The notes: generated by a model from the letters alone, not told the origin. DNA of 64,000 bases from Peptoniphilus harei (GCF_900454685.1 NZ_UATM01000032.1:1798001-1862000); one strand, 5' to 3'; shown: positions 37,343 through 47,419, numbered from the stretch's first letter. Translations and numbers: made by a program.

Positions 37343-39763
37343 ATGAAAGATAATAGAAACAATAAACCTCGCGGAATGATAAAACTTTCAAGCATAATAA
37401 AAATACTACTCTTAATTGTTGTGGCTGCAATTATAATTTTAGGCTCACTTGTCACTTCAATTATCTTGGGTATTTTTAAAAAAGCTCCTGTAATAGAACC
37501 ATCAGAATACAGATCACAACTCTCTGAAACTTCTAGGATCTATTCAAGCGACGGAAAGCTAATTGAATCACTTATATCTGATCAATTTAGTGAGTTCGTT
37601 CCCTACGAGGACATACCAAAGGATTTGGTAAATGCCATTGTGGCAATAGAAGATGAAAGGTTTTTCGAACACAATGGAGTCGACTACAAGAGAGTAGTTG
37701 GTGCCATAGTTCACGATATAAAGACTAGGTCTTTTGAACAAGGTGCGTCAACTATAACAATGCAACTTGCCAAAAACTTATACACTTCTTTCTCAAAGAG
37801 TGTAGTTAGAAAGATAACCGACGTCTACTATTCTTATCAGATAGAGCAAAATCTTTCCAAGGAACAAATTCTCGAAGCTTACTTAAACTCTGCAGGCTTC
37901 TCTAAGGGTACTGTTGGTGTCCAAGCTGCAGCCAAGACTTTCTTTAACAAAGACGTATCAGAACTTGACCTTGCTGAGTGTGCTCTTATAGCAGGTGTAA
38001 CAAACCTTCCAGAAAAGTACACTCCCTACAACACTCAAGAGATAAATGAATCAGACGACTTGGGCAACATTGAAATTGTTCTTCTACCAAAGAACGAAAA
38101 CTCAGAGCCAAACTCTGATGAAATAATAAGAATTGCCAAGAACTTAAATGAACTTGGTCAAATCGATAACTTTGATTTAATTCAAATTCAAAATGACATG
38201 ATAGTTCCTGTTAAGGCTGTCTTTAATGAAACTTCTCAAGAAAGACAAAGACTTGTTCTAAAGAGAATGCTTAACCAAGGACTAATTAATCAAGAAGACT
38301 ACGACAGGGCCCTAAATGAAAAAATTGAAATCAACATTGGCTCTCGTAAGGAAAGCGGCATCTCTTCCTTCTACACAGACGTAGTTCAAAAGAATGCCAT
38401 AAAAATCTTGACAAAATCAGGCTACTCACAAGAAGAAGCCACAAACAAACTCTTTAACGGAGGTCTTAAGATTTATACTCCAATGGATATAAATATGCAA
38501 AGGACTCTTGAAGAAGTTGTTTCTAACCCAAGATACTACTATGGTGGCTTTACTGATAAGAATGGAATTATTCAACCACAAGTGGCCTCTGTCATTATCG
38601 ACCAAAAAACTCACGAAGTTAAGGCCCTTGTTGGTGGTAGAAATGTTAGTGGTGGTAGACTTTTAAATAGGGCACTTGTACCAAGACAACCTGGTTCATC
38701 AATTAAGCCTATTTCAGTTTATCTTACAGCCCTAAATAACGGCGCCACTGCAGGCGATGTTTATCTAGACCAAAAGATGCCAGAAAGATTATTTGGCCAC
38801 TCACCTAGAAATGCTGGTAACTACTACCAAGGTTGGACAACTATAAGAAACCTACTTCGTCAATCATCAAACGTTGGTGCCTACCAAGTTGCAAGAGATA
38901 TTTCTGCTGACAAGGATGCAAAAATCAACAGAAACTCAACTTACTCAAAGGCCTACAACGACGAAGAATCAATAAAAAAAATGGTGGAAACTTTAAAATC
39001 AATTGGAATATCCACAATAGTTGAAAAGGACGACAACCCAACATGGAATGACATGGACTATGCCCCACTTACTCTTGGCGGCATGAGCTATGGTATTAGT
39101 CCCTTTGAAATGGCTGGCGCCTTCACTGCAATTTCCAATGGAGGAAAGTATGCCAACCCTTATGTAATAACAAAAATCGAATCAAACACTGGTGAAGTTA
39201 TCTACCAAGTTGACCCTAAGGAAAAGGAAGTTACTAGTCCACAAAATGCCTATATCTTGACAGACATGTTAAAGGACGTTGTAAGACGTGGTACTGGTAG
39301 AAATGCATCCTTCCCTGGTCAAGAAGTTGCCGGCAAGACTGGTACAACTAATGACAAGAAGGACGTTTGGTTTGTTGGTTACACTCCTTACTACACTTGC
39401 TCAGTTTGGATTGGTAATGACAAGAACCAAAAACTTGCCTTTGGATCAACTCAATCAGCCTACCTATGGAAGCAAATTATGAAGTCAGTTCATCAAGATC
39501 TTGACAGAAAAGAATTTGAAGAACCCGAAGGAATTTACACTAAGTATTCTGGTGGTAGAAGAGAAATCTTTGCTGAGGGAACTAAACCACACTACACTAA
39601 CAAGTATGGCTTCTACAAGTCCTATACAAAGAAGAAAAAAGTAACTAAGAATAACGACAACAACAATGACAACAAAAAGAGCAAGAAGTCATCAGACAAT
39701 AACAACAATTCAAGTAGCAAGAAGAAAAAATCTTCTAAATCAATTGCTAATAATGAGGATTAA
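37343..39763 (+). CDS. pbpA: Class A penicillin-binding protein (PBP1A type)
   Basis: Bifunctional peptidoglycan synthase. 806 aa: cytoplasmic stub, membrane anchor (IIKILLLIVVAAIIILGSLVTSIILGIF, about 15-43), glycosyltransferase domain with EDERFFEHNGVDYKRV (catalytic Glu) and GASTITMQLAKN, transpeptidase with SSIK (nucleophile in PGSSIKPI, about 452), SSN and KTGTT. The last 55 residues are a lysine/asparagine/serine low-complexity tail outside the membrane. GGAGG precedes ATG 37343. Confidence 0.95.
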   Translation: MKDNRNNKPRGMIKLSSIIKILLLIVVAAIIILGSLVTSIILGIFKKAPVIEPSEYRSQLSETSRIYSSDGKLIESLISDQFSEFVPYEDIPKDLVNAIVAIEDERFFEHNGVDYKRVVGAIVHDIKTRSFEQGASTITMQLAKNLYTSFSKSVVRKITDVYYSYQIEQNLSKEQILEAYLNSAGFSKGTVGVQAAAKTFFNKDVSELDLAECALIAGVTNLPEKYTPYNTQEINESDDLGNIEIVLLPKNENSEPNSDEIIRIAKNLNELGQIDNFDLIQIQNDMIVPVKAVFNETSQERQRLVLKRMLNQGLINQEDYDRALNEKIEINIGSRKESGISSFYTDVVQKNAIKILTKSGYSQEEATNKLFNGGLKIYTPMDINMQRTLEEVVSNPRYYYGGFTDKNGIIQPQVASVIIDQKTHEVKALVGGRNVSGGRLLNRALVPRQPGSSIKPISVYLTALNNGATAGDVYLDQKMPERLFGHSPRNAGNYYQGWTTIRNLLRQSSNVGAYQVARDISADKDAKINRNSTYSKAYNDEESIKKMVETLKSIGISTIVEKDDNPTWNDMDYAPLTLGGMSYGISPFEMAGAFTAISNGGKYANPYVITKIESNTGEVIYQVDPKEKEVTSPQNAYILTDMLKDVVRRGTGRNASFPGQEVAGKTGTTNDKKDVWFVGYTPYYTCSVWIGNDKNQKLAFGSTQSAYLWKQIMKSVHQDLDRKEFEEPEGIYTKYSGGRREIFAEGTKPHYTNKYGFYKSYTKKKKVTKNNDNNNDNKKSKKSSDNNNNSSSKKKKSSKSIANNED

Positions 39764-39764
39764 A

Positions 39765-39792
39765 AAAACTGGAGTTAAGCTCCAGTTTTTTT
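39765..39792 (+). terminator. PBP terminator
   Basis: AAAACTGGAG-TTAAG-CTCCAGTTTT followed by further T. The A-rich left arm makes it potentially bidirectional, but nothing converges closely. Confidence 0.9.
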
Positions 39793-39793
39793 A

Positions 39794-40285
39794 TTGTCTT
39801 ATTTTTTTTATTTTTTTCAAATTTAAAGGTCTCTATATTTTTTTATAAGTCCTTATGTGTTTAATGCTAAAATTTGATTTTAATTTTATAGGTTATTGTA
39901 ATTATCTCTTTCTTTTTATTTGTTCGCTAGTAGTCTATTTTTTAATTCTTATTTCTTCTATAATTCGATCCACATTAATAGCAATTAACTTAATAAGTTT
40001 AATCCTTGATAAGTAATTACAGCTTTAAAACTAAATTCAAAAATAAAATTTTGCTCCTTCAATCAATCCTTACACTCTCACTGAAATTTAAGCTTTTAAA
40101 ATTTCAATCTAAATCCTCGACAACTTAAATAAGTTAAGAATTCACTTACTTTTTCCAGTCAGTTCTCTGATAAGGTCATTCAAATTTGATATCATCTATA
40201 AGTTTTAAATGGCTTACAGCCTCATAAAAAATAAACAAAATTTATTTTCAATCTTCTAATAGCTCTAAAAAATTACAAAATAAAA
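39794..40285. other. AT-rich intergenic stretch, no gene seen
   Basis: About 490 bases between the PBP and ftsH terminators. Very AT-rich, no frame with a ribosome site, no RNA fold I recognise. Possibly a decayed gene remnant. Confidence 0.5.
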
Positions 40286-40310
40286 AGCCCCTCTCGGAGC
40301 TTTTTTATTT
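40286..40310 (-). terminator. Terminator of the tilS-hpt-ftsH operon
   Basis: AGCTCC-GAGA-GGGGCT followed by TTTTTA on the minus strand, a few bases after the ftsH stop. Confidence 0.8.
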
Positions 40311-40316
40311 TTGAAT

Positions 40317-42278
40317 TTATAAATTATTTTTATCTTCTTCTGAATCTTCATTGTCTTCTGCTTCCTTCTTATCCTTTTTATGAATAAGCTCTTTTGCCTC
40401 TTCAGACAAGTCATCTTCATTTATTGTGTCTTCAAGATCAATGGATTCTTCATCAAGCTTTTCGCCGTTGAAAATTTTTTCGAAGTCCTTAGAATAGATT
40501 GTTTCCTTTTCTAAAAGAGCATCGGAAAGGGCAAGTAACTTGTCTAAGTTTTCACTTAAAAGTTTTTTACACTTAGCGTAAGCTTCGTTGATAATTCTTG
40601 TTACTTCATCATCAATCTCCGCTGCAGTTCTTTCAGAATAGTCTCTTGAACGACCTAGGTCTCTTCCTATGAAGACTTCATTTTCTGATGAGTCGTAATT
40701 TATTGTACCGAGCTTTTCACTCATTCCATAGTGGGTTACCATGGCACGAGCAATCTTTGTAGCTCTTTCAATATCATTTGATGCACCAGTTGATATGTCA
40801 TCAAGGACTAGGGACTCGGCAACTCTTCCACCAAGAAGGGACACAATGGAAGCTTCCATCTTCTTCTTAGTCATAAAAGATATTTCATCTTCAGGAAGGT
40901 AGGCAGTAAATCCACCAGCCATTCCTCTAGGAATAATTGTAATCATGTGAACAGGATCTTCTTCAGGAAGAAGTCTTGATACAATTGCATGTCCAGATTC
41001 GTGAACTGCTGTTAGCTTTCTTTCCTTTTCTGAAACAACACGAGACTTCTTTGCCGGACCTGCTTGAACCTTTATTGATGCTTCGTCAATATCTTCCATA
41101 GATATTGCAGTTTCGCCACGTCTTGCAGCAAGTAGGGCTGACTCGTTCATTAAGTTTTCAAGGTCTGCTGGAGTAAAACCTGGAGTTCTCTTTGCAATTA
41201 CTTCAAGGTTTACATCATCAGCAAGCTTCTTGCCCCTGGAGTGAATTCCAAGGATTGCCTTTCTTGCACGAACGTCTGGCTTGCCAACATAAACTGTCCT
41301 GTCAAATCTTCCTGGTCTTAGGATAGCTGGGTCAAGTATGTCTGCCCTGTTTGTTGCAGCCATAACGATTACACCTTCGTTAGTTCCAAAACCATCCATC
41401 TCAACTAGAAGTTGGTTAAGAGTTTGTTCTCTCTCGTCGTGACCACCGCCAAGACCTGCTCCTCTTTTTCTTCCCACTGCGTCAATCTCGTCAATGAAAA
41501 TAATACAAGGTGCATTTTTCTTTGCAGATTCAAAAAGATCTCTTACCCTTGATGCACCAACACCGACAAACATTTCAACAAAGTCTGATCCACTCATTAT
41601 AAAGAAAGGAACTCCTGCTTCGCCAGCAACAGCCTTTGAAAGATAAGTCTTACCAGTTCCTGGAGGCCCTACTAGTAGGACTCCCTTAGGGATTCTGGCC
41701 CCCATATTGATAAACTTCTTAGGATTTTTTAAGAAATCAACAATTTCTGCCAATTCCTCTTTTTCTTCCTCAAGACCTGCAACATCCTTAAAGTTAACAA
41801 GATTCTTTCCATCTTCCTTGTTAATTAGTTTGGCCTTGCTCTTGCCAAAGGAATTCATCTTTCCTCCGCCACCAGCTTGTTGCATCATTCTGTACCAGAA
41901 GAAAACTATAAAGGCAAACATAAGTAGGGTTGGAATCCACTCAACTAAGAAAGAAGTTTGCTTAGTTGGACTTGAAACTACATCAATAGTTCCTGCATCA
42001 GCCTTTTCCTTTAGGTAGTCCTTATAAAAAGTATCTGAAGCTTCTTGTGGAATCACAGTCCTAAAAGTGTCGTCATTTTTTAATTTTACGCTGGCAATGG
42101 AGTCAATTCCATTTTGCAAGCTAACGGACTTTACATTGTCCTTATCAAGTTCTGTTACAAATTCAGTAAAAGATTTTTCTTCCACAACATTTGCTGGTGG
42201 TCCAAAAAATCTAATTGATAATATTAAGACAAGGATTAGGACAATATAAAATCCTGCTCCTCCAAATTTCTTATTCAA
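40317..42278 (-). CDS. ftsH: ATP-dependent zinc metalloprotease FtsH
   Basis: Membrane AAA+ protease for quality control. 653 aa: first membrane helix ([18 protein letters not shown]), short external domain, second helix ([18 protein letters not shown]), AAA core with GPPGTGKT (about 200), [14 protein letters not shown] and the SRH region, then the zinc protease HESGH (about 422). Acidic C-terminal tail. Start chosen as TTG 42278 because GAGGAG stands 8 bases upstream; a GTG at 42287 overlaps that site. Five bases after hpt. Confidence 0.95.
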   Translation of the reverse strand: MNKKFGGAGFYIVLILVLILSIRFFGPPANVVEEKSFTEFVTELDKDNVKSVSLQNGIDSIASVKLKNDDTFRTVIPQEASDTFYKDYLKEKADAGTIDVVSSPTKQTSFLVEWIPTLLMFAFIVFFWYRMMQQAGGGGKMNSFGKSKAKLINKEDGKNLVNFKDVAGLEEEKEELAEIVDFLKNPKKFINMGARIPKGVLLVGPPGTGKTYLSKAVAGEAGVPFFIMSGSDFVEMFVGVGASRVRDLFESAKKNAPCIIFIDEIDAVGRKRGAGLGGGHDEREQTLNQLLVEMDGFGTNEGVIVMAATNRADILDPAILRPGRFDRTVYVGKPDVRARKAILGIHSRGKKLADDVNLEVIAKRTPGFTPADLENLMNESALLAARRGETAISMEDIDEASIKVQAGPAKKSRVVSEKERKLTAVHESGHAIVSRLLPEEDPVHMITIIPRGMAGGFTAYLPEDEISFMTKKKMEASIVSLLGGRVAESLVLDDISTGASNDIERATKIARAMVTHYGMSEKLGTINYDSSENEVFIGRDLGRSRDYSERTAAEIDDEVTRIINEAYAKCKKLLSENLDKLLALSDALLEKETIYSKDFEKIFNGEKLDEESIDLEDTINEDDLSEEAKELIHKKDKKEAEDNEDSEEDKNNL

Positions 42279-42283
42279 TAATA

Positions 42284-42826
42284 TCACTCCTCACTATTAG
42301 AATAGACAGATTCATCTAATATTCCAATGTAAGGAAGACCTCTGAATCTCTCGTTATAGTCCATTCCATAACCAATTACAAAGTGGTCATCAATTTCATA
42401 TCCATTATATTTAACAGGTAGCTCAACCTTTCTCCTAGATGGTTTAGAAAGCATAGTCACGATTTCAACGGACTTTGCTCCTCTTGATCTTAAAAGTTTA
42501 GTCAAATAAGAAAGTGTTACACCTGTGTCGATTATATCTTCAACAATTAGAATATCCTTATCAACAATATTAGTTGAAATATCCTTTAGAATCCTAACCT
42601 CACCCATGGACCTTGTTCCTTGATAGCTGGAAACATCCATAAAGTCGTACTCAAGGTCTAGATCAATACTTCTCATAATATCTGCCATAAAGGGAACGCA
42701 ACCCTTTAGGATTCCAAGAAGTAATAAATTTTTGTCCTTGTAGTCCTCTCTTATTCTCTCGCCAAGTTCTTTAACTTTTTCCTTGATTTCTTCTTCAGAA
42801 TAAAGAACCTCTTTAATTTCTGACAT
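42284..42826 (-). CDS. hpt: Hypoxanthine phosphoribosyltransferase
   Basis: Purine salvage: hypoxanthine or guanine plus PRPP to IMP/GMP. 180 aa from ATG 42826 ([14 protein letters not shown]), with GGAGG upstream inside the tilS end; the longer frame to 42931 is only tilS sequence in another frame. PRPP loop [28 protein letters not shown] and the C-terminal [20 protein letters not shown]. Overlaps tilS by 14 bases; the tilS-hpt-ftsH order is conserved in Firmicutes. Confidence 0.96.
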   Translation of the reverse strand: MSEIKEVLYSEEEIKEKVKELGERIREDYKDKNLLLLGILKGCVPFMADIMRSIDLDLEYDFMDVSSYQGTRSMGEVRILKDISTNIVDKDILIVEDIIDTGVTLSYLTKLLRSRGAKSVEIVTMLSKPSRRKVELPVKYNGYEIDDHFVIGYGMDYNERFRGLPYIGILDESVYSNSEE

Positions 42827-44147
42827 TTTTAACCTCCAAAACGAGCTTGTTCTTTGTATTTTTATCAATTTTAACATCTTCTGAGATATCCATCCCAACC
42901 ACATAGATAATTTTTTCATCATCACACACAAGGCCTATCTCATCTCTTAAAAGTCTGTCAACTTTTCTATCAATAAAATAGTCTTTTAGCTTTTTATTAT
43001 TCTTCATCCCCAGAGCTTTAAACCTATCTCCTGGGGCCCTCTTCCTTATGTGAAGACTACCCCTTATTTTATCATAGTCCATTACTTTTATAAAGGAATT
43101 GGCATGACTTTCTTCTCCATCTTTTCTTATAAAAATTTCTCCAAAATCTGTTGAATTTATTCCAAGCTTTAAGTCCTTACTTGCTTTTTCTTTTTTCTCT
43201 TCAAGTCTTTCAATATAGACTTTGTCGTAGGACCTTCTTGCATAAATATTCTTCCCAAGATCAACCTGCCTTCCAGACTGGCCAAGACACAAGTCATAAA
43301 TGGCAAGAATGTTAGATCTGTTTAAAATATTTTCTTTATAAAAATTCTCTTCTAGGTATCTTTTTATTATCTCTTGACCTATAAATTTTTTAAGCTTTAT
43401 AATTTCAGAAGAAATTAAAAACTTATGCCCCAGGCACTTGTCGTAGTTTTCCTTTACGATCTCATCTACAAATTCACTAGCTTCTTCTGCATTCTCAGAA
43501 AGTCTAAGTAAAGAATTTATTATGTCTGGATTAAATTTTTTAAGTTCAGGAATAAGTCCCAGCCTAATTTTATTTCTCGTATAAATTTCTTCAAAGTTTG
43601 TCTCATCATCAAAATAAGCTAGCTTATTCTTGTGGAGGTAATCTTCTATTTCTTCCCTCCTAATATTTATAAGAGGCCTAAAGACATCTTCATTGACCTC
43701 AGAAATTCCAGCAAGACCCTTTAGACCTGTCCCCCTCATAATATTAAAAAGGACCGTCTCTGCCCTATCATTGGCATTGTGGGCTGTTAAAATTTTTCTT
43801 CCTCTGGAGTTTTCTCTAAAGAATTCATACCTTAAAATCCTGCCAGCCTCTTCTGATGAAATTTTTTCTTTCCTTGCAAATTCATCCATGTTCACAGTCT
43901 TAGTAATACACTTAAGTCCAAAATCTTGGCAAGTTTTTTTTACAAAGTCCTCATCTCTTTTGGCAGTCTCCCTTATCCCATGGTTTAGGTGGCAGACAAT
44001 AATATCAAGGTCCCAGTCATCCTTTAAATCCATTAGATTATAAAGAAGATACATGGAGTCTGCCCCTCCAGATACGCCAAGACTTAGCTTGTCAGACTTT
44101 TTTATAATATTTAATTTTTTTAAATTTTCATAAAATATCTTATCCAT
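42813..44147 (-). CDS. tilS: tRNA(Ile)-lysidine synthetase
   Basis: Changes C34 of tRNA-Ile(CAU) to lysidine so that it reads AUA. 444 aa: N-terminal PP-loop ATPase with LGVSGGADSMYLLYNL (about 22-37), CHLNHGIRETAKRDEDFV, TAHNANDRAETVLFNIMRGTGLKGL, then the smaller TilS substrate and C-terminal domains (GDRFKALGMKNNKKLKDYFIDRKV, the lysine-binding type C-terminal motif). Complete. Confidence 0.95.
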   Translation of the reverse strand: MDKIFYENLKKLNIIKKSDKLSLGVSGGADSMYLLYNLMDLKDDWDLDIIVCHLNHGIRETAKRDEDFVKKTCQDFGLKCITKTVNMDEFARKEKISSEEAGRILRYEFFRENSRGRKILTAHNANDRAETVLFNIMRGTGLKGLAGISEVNEDVFRPLINIRREEIEDYLHKNKLAYFDDETNFEEIYTRNKIRLGLIPELKKFNPDIINSLLRLSENAEEASEFVDEIVKENYDKCLGHKFLISSEIIKLKKFIGQEIIKRYLEENFYKENILNRSNILAIYDLCLGQSGRQVDLGKNIYARRSYDKVYIERLEEKKEKASKDLKLGINSTDFGEIFIRKDGEESHANSFIKVMDYDKIRGSLHIRKRAPGDRFKALGMKNNKKLKDYFIDRKVDRLLRDEIGLVCDDEKIIYVVGMDISEDVKIDKNTKNKLVLEVKNVRN

Positions 44148-44154
44148 AATTAAA

Positions 44155-44193
44155 ATAAAAAAAGTGGCAAACTATCAAAAGATAGTCACCACT
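44155..44193 (-). terminator. Hairpin between yabR and tilS
   Basis: AGTGG ... GACTATC-TTTT-GATAGT ... CCACT followed by seven T on the minus strand. It divides the cluster into two transcription units or allows partial read-through. Confidence 0.75.
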
Positions 44194-44194
44194 A

Positions 44195-44572
44195 CTAATT
44201 TCTAGAATTTTTCTTCTTCGTCTTTTGATTGTATCTTGCTCTGGCTTCGTCAAGCTTAGTATTGCTTTCCTTAAGGAATTTGCTCAAAAGGTCTTCAAAC
44301 TTTTGATCGACTTTTTCATCCTTAGGTTCTTCCTTTTTTTCAACTGCATCCTTTATAGATAGGGCAATCTTTCCCTTCTCATCAATGCTTAAGACCTTAA
44401 CCTTAACTTCGTCACCTTCAGCAATGTGATTATTGATGTCCTTTACAAAAGTATCTGCAATTTCAGAAATATGTACTAGACCACTTTTGCCATCTTCTAA
44501 ATCAACAAAGGCTCCAAACTTGGCAACCTTAGTTACTACACCTTCAACAATATCGCCTGGCGATAAATCCAT
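44195..44572 (-). CDS. yabR: S1 RNA-binding domain protein (YabR type)
   Basis: 125 aa with one S1 domain at the N-terminus (SPGDIVEGVVTKVAKFGAFVDLEDGKSGLVHISEIAD ... GDEVKVKVLSIDEKGKIALSIKDA) and a charged tail. The gene follows divIC as yabR does in B. subtilis. Likely ribosome- or RNA-associated; precise role not known. Confidence 0.92.
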   Translation of the reverse strand: MDLSPGDIVEGVVTKVAKFGAFVDLEDGKSGLVHISEIADTFVKDINNHIAEGDEVKVKVLSIDEKGKIALSIKDAVEKKEEPKDEKVDQKFEDLLSKFLKESNTKLDEARARYNQKTKKKNSRN

Positions 44573-44593
44573 AACTTCCTCCTAAATTTTATT

Positions 44594-44914
44594 TTAAATA
44601 TCCTTTTCAGAATTATTAATCTTATCTTTATCCTTGTTCTTATCAACATAGATAACTTCTCTTGGTTTAACCATACCTAAATCTTCTCTCGCAACTTTTT
44701 CAATAAAATCAGTTGAGGAAGAATTTTCCAGTTCAGAATTTAAATTATCTATTTCAAGTTTTAAATTAGAAATTTCCTGATTGTTGGCAGAGATAATCTC
44801 AAGTTTTTGATTCCTAAGAGAAATCGACTTGCCAATTTTTATTGATCCAAGAATCACAGACCCTAGGATAATAAGGGCAAGAGCCAAGGGAAATCTTCTT
44901 CTTTTTAACTTCAT
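44594..44914 (-). CDS. divIC: Septum formation initiator DivIC/FtsL family
   Basis: 106 aa bitopic division protein. Basic N-terminus, one membrane helix (FPLALALIILGSVILGSIKI), leucine-zipper-like coiled coil (EISNLKLEIDNLNSELE), then the family block FIEKVAREDLGMVKPREVIYVD. Sits between rqcP and yabR as in other Firmicutes. The sporulation genes yabP and yabQ, which come between in spore formers, are missing. Confidence 0.92.
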   Translation of the reverse strand: MKLKRRRFPLALALIILGSVILGSIKIGKSISLRNQKLEIISANNQEISNLKLEIDNLNSELENSSSTDFIEKVAREDLGMVKPREVIYVDKNKDKDKINNSEKDI

Positions 44915-44953
44915 AAGTAACCCCTCTTAATTTCCAATTGGATTAATCTCGAT

Positions 44954-45196
44954 CTAATCTATCCTGTCGTAAAGAGTTTCTGCATCCTTCTTAGAATTTA
45001 CATCAGAAATGTCCTTAACCTTGACCCTAATCTTTCTTTCACCAAGTTGTAATGAAATAATGTCGTCAATGTTAACAGAGTCTGATGGCTTAGCAACCTT
45101 GTCGTTGATTTCAACAAGGCCCTTTTCGCAGGCTTCTTTAGCTACAGTTCTTCTTTTTATAAGTCTTGAATTTTTTAAAAATTTATCTAATCTCAT
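44954..45196 (-). CDS. rqcP: S4-domain RNA-binding protein RqcP (YabO)
   Basis: 80 aa single S4 domain (MRLDKFLKNSRLIKRRTVAKEACEKGLVEINDKVAKPSDSVNIDDI). RqcP works with RqcH in ribosome-associated poly-alanine tailing of stalled peptides. Start at ATG 45196 with GGAGAGG 3 bases upstream; the 9-residue extension to 45223 is rejected on that ground. Confidence 0.92.
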   Translation of the reverse strand: MRLDKFLKNSRLIKRRTVAKEACEKGLVEINDKVAKPSDSVNIDDIISLQLGERKIRVKVKDISDVNSKKDAETLYDRID

Positions 45197-45263
45197 AATC
45201 CTCTCCAAGTAAGAATATATCAAATACAGAAGAAAATATCAATACTAAGGCAAAATTTGGGCA

Positions 45264-45301
45264 TAAAAAAATATGGTCTAAGATATCTCTCTAAACCATA
45301 T
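45264..45301 (-). terminator. Terminator upstream of rqcP
   Basis: ATATGGT/ACCATAT followed by TTTTTTTAT on the minus strand; it would end a transcript from the small membrane ORF at 45422-45604. Confidence 0.65.
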
Positions 45302-45421
45302 ATTAATAATTTCTCTTTTCCAGCATTGGCTATTGTAAAGCTCAAAAAAAACTTTCTTTTACCTTACTTTTGAAAATCTAGTTTTATACAAGTGTTTAAT
45401 CTTTACTAAATCCTTTTAATT

Positions 45422-45604
45422 TTACCACTTAACTGCGTAATGTATTGATAAGTAAATATAATTAAATATTATTAAGATAACCATAAATGCTATCGCTGTC
45501 TTTTTATAGCCTTCTTTGAAACTTTTATACATAGTTATAAGGTACAAGATTTGTAGTGTAAAGTATAAAATTGTATACTTATCTGTTAAAAAATATCTAA
45601 ACAT
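45422..45604 (-). CDS. Small membrane protein, unknown
   Basis: 60 aa with two hydrophobic segments (YTILYFTLQILYLITMY and TAIAFMVILIIFNYIYLSI) split by a basic loop (KSFKEGYKK). AGAGGG stands 8 bases before ATG 45604 and a terminator follows. No family recognised. Could be a real small protein or chance. Confidence 0.45.
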   Translation of the reverse strand: MFRYFLTDKYTILYFTLQILYLITMYKSFKEGYKKTAIAFMVILIIFNYIYLSIHYAVKW

Positions 45605-45952
45605 AAAATTTACCCTCTTCCACTCCAGTCTACTGTAGTTATAAACTTTACTTGAAGATCAAATATTTTAGACTTATAATATCCCTTTATTATAGAGTTG
45701 ATTTGATCATCCTTAATTTTAAATCATTGAGCAAATATTTTTCTCAAGCCTGGTAACCTAATATATAATAAAAAATAAATTAACTTTTAATTACATATAC
45801 TTAAGTCCTAAAAAGCTATCATCTTTATAATTTTTCATTATACAAAAATAGTGCAAGATAGGAATTAAAACCTTCTTACACTATTCTGTACTAAAAATTG
45901 TTCTTATGCTACTTTATCAACTAGTTTAAAGAAACATAAGTCCTTCTTTTTC
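45605..45952. other. Intergenic stretch with the hup terminator
   Basis: AT-rich. On the minus strand an AATAGTG(T)AAG/CTT(G)CACTATT hairpin (45847-45885) followed by TTTTT is the likely terminator of hup. Nothing else recognised; no gene with a ribosome site. Confidence 0.55.
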
Positions 45953-46231
45953 TTACTTATTAACAGCTTCTTTAAGAGCTTTACCTGATCTGAAAACTGG
46001 TGCTTTAGATGCAGGAATCTTAATAACTTCTTCTGGATTTCTAGGGTTTCTTCCTTCTCTAGCTTTTCTTTGTCTAACTTCGAAAGTTCCAAATCCAACT
46101 AATTGAACTTTTTCTCCGTCAGCAAGAGCTTCTTGAACTGAAGAGATAAATCCGTTTAAAGCTTGTTCAGCGTCTTTTTTAGTAAGACCTGATTTTTCAG
46201 CAATGCTTGCTACTAATTCTGATTTGTTCAT
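45953..46231 (-). CDS. hup: DNA-binding protein HU
   Basis: Nucleoid protein that bends DNA as a dimer. 92 aa, complete: MNKSELVASIAEKSGLTKKDAEQ helices, then VQLVGFGTFEVRQRKAREGRNPRNPEEVIKIPASKAPVFRSGKALKEAV with the intercalating-proline arm. AAGGAGG before ATG 46231. Placed between the yabN/mazG-like gene and rqcP, as in clostridia. Confidence 0.97.
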   Translation of the reverse strand: MNKSELVASIAEKSGLTKKDAEQALNGFISSVQEALADGEKVQLVGFGTFEVRQRKAREGRNPRNPEEVIKIPASKAPVFRSGKALKEAVNK

Positions 46232-46370
46232 TTTATATCCTCCTTGAAGAATTTTCTTTAATCTTTTTCCTAGTTTAAGACCCTCTCAACCTTTAATATT
46301 CCAAGATCTAAAAGGGCTCTTTTCCTAAGACTGTTACAATTATAACCTAAGTTAAGTTTATTTTCTACAT

Positions 46371-47288
46371 TTATTTTAAAAAAATCGCTATTTTATCCAA
46401 TTTTTTGTATATTTCATCATAAATTTCACGGAAATCCACTAGACCTTCCTTGTCTTTTAATAAAAGTAATAATATAGATAAAATTAGGATGTCTGTCTCA
46501 TTTTCATAGTCCATGGATAAGTCCTCAGACTTTTCAATTAAAAGTTTTTTTATCTTTTCAAAACTATCGTCATCTAGATAAATATCTTCTCTTTCCAGAA
46601 TATCTTCAAGCCTATCCATAATTAGGGGAAGATTTTTGCCACTTGTCCTTGGAATGTAAATGCAAGATTGGTGGTTGTAGTCATCAATCCTTGGAAGTTT
46701 ATAAATTTCAACCTTCCTTACAATCTCATCGTCAAGTCCAGCGTTTGTTATTACATAAGCCATGTCATCTTCCTTGTAAACTTCTTGAAGAAGGAGGGAA
46801 AGGTCTGATGCAATTCTCTTGTTATAGACTTGTGTTATTAGGGTATCACGTCTTGTGTCGAAGTCAAACTTCTTTGCATCTGAGTCTAAAAATAAGAGTC
46901 CATCAACGGCGTCTCTTCCCACTCCAGCAAGAACTGGTTCAATAAAAGAAATTCCATTTACAATATTTATATCAGCCTTTTTATCTATTAGGAGCCTAAC
47001 AGTTTTTTCTGCAACTAAGGGAGTTCCTGGAACAAAATAATTTATCTCCTTATCCTTAGCTTCTTCTAATAAAACTTCTACAATTTTATTGTAAACTTCA
47101 TCAAAGCTTTCCATCTCATTGTACAAGTAGTCAAATGACTCATATTCTATTTTATTTTCTTCAAAAAAAGAAAGGGCTTCATGCCTGTCAGTCCTCAAAA
47201 AATTTTTATTTCCATTTTTCATAATTTTTACTGCTTTAAGGGTAAGGTCTCTTGAAGAAGTGGACCCAAGTCCAACAACATTTATCAT
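46371..47288 (-). CDS. YabN/MazG-like protein: methylase domain with degenerate MazG part
   Basis: 305 aa. N-terminal tetrapyrrole-methylase fold (INVVGLGSTSSRDLTLKAVKIM, YFVPGTPLVAEKTVRLLI, VNGISFIEPVLAGVG) as in B. subtilis YabN. The C-terminal 75 residues keep the spacing of MazG but replace the catalytic EExxE with EKSEDL, and the domain is single and short, so pyrophosphohydrolase activity is doubtful. Start at ATG 47288 with AAGGTGA upstream. The position before hup and rqcP supports orthology to yabN/mazG. Confidence 0.82.
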   Translation of the reverse strand: MINVVGLGSTSSRDLTLKAVKIMKNGNKNFLRTDRHEALSFFEENKIEYESFDYLYNEMESFDEVYNKIVEVLLEEAKDKEINYFVPGTPLVAEKTVRLLIDKKADINIVNGISFIEPVLAGVGRDAVDGLLFLDSDAKKFDFDTRRDTLITQVYNKRIASDLSLLLQEVYKEDDMAYVITNAGLDDEIVRKVEIYKLPRIDDYNHQSCIYIPRTSGKNLPLIMDRLEDILEREDIYLDDDSFEKIKKLLIEKSEDLSMDYENETDILILSILLLLLKDKEGLVDFREIYDEIYKKLDKIAIFLK

Positions 47289-47419
47289 TCTAATCACCTT
47301 CTTACATTATACACATAAACTTTTAATTGTTTTCAAATTTTTATTAACTTCATCTTAATTTCAAACTTCTTTTTATTTTCAAATTCAAAATAATTTTGGT
47401 TTTTTGTTAAAAGTTTACA

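Noticed and set aside
42827..42931. N-terminal extension of hpt
   Set aside because: It is tilS coding sequence in another frame; the start at 42826 has GGAGG and gives the usual HPRT length.
45904..46098. 64-codon frame overlapping hup
   Set aside because: Shadow of hup in another frame on the same strand.
46643..46945. Plus-strand frame opposite the yabN-like gene
   Set aside because: Composition typical of antisense shadow, no start signal.
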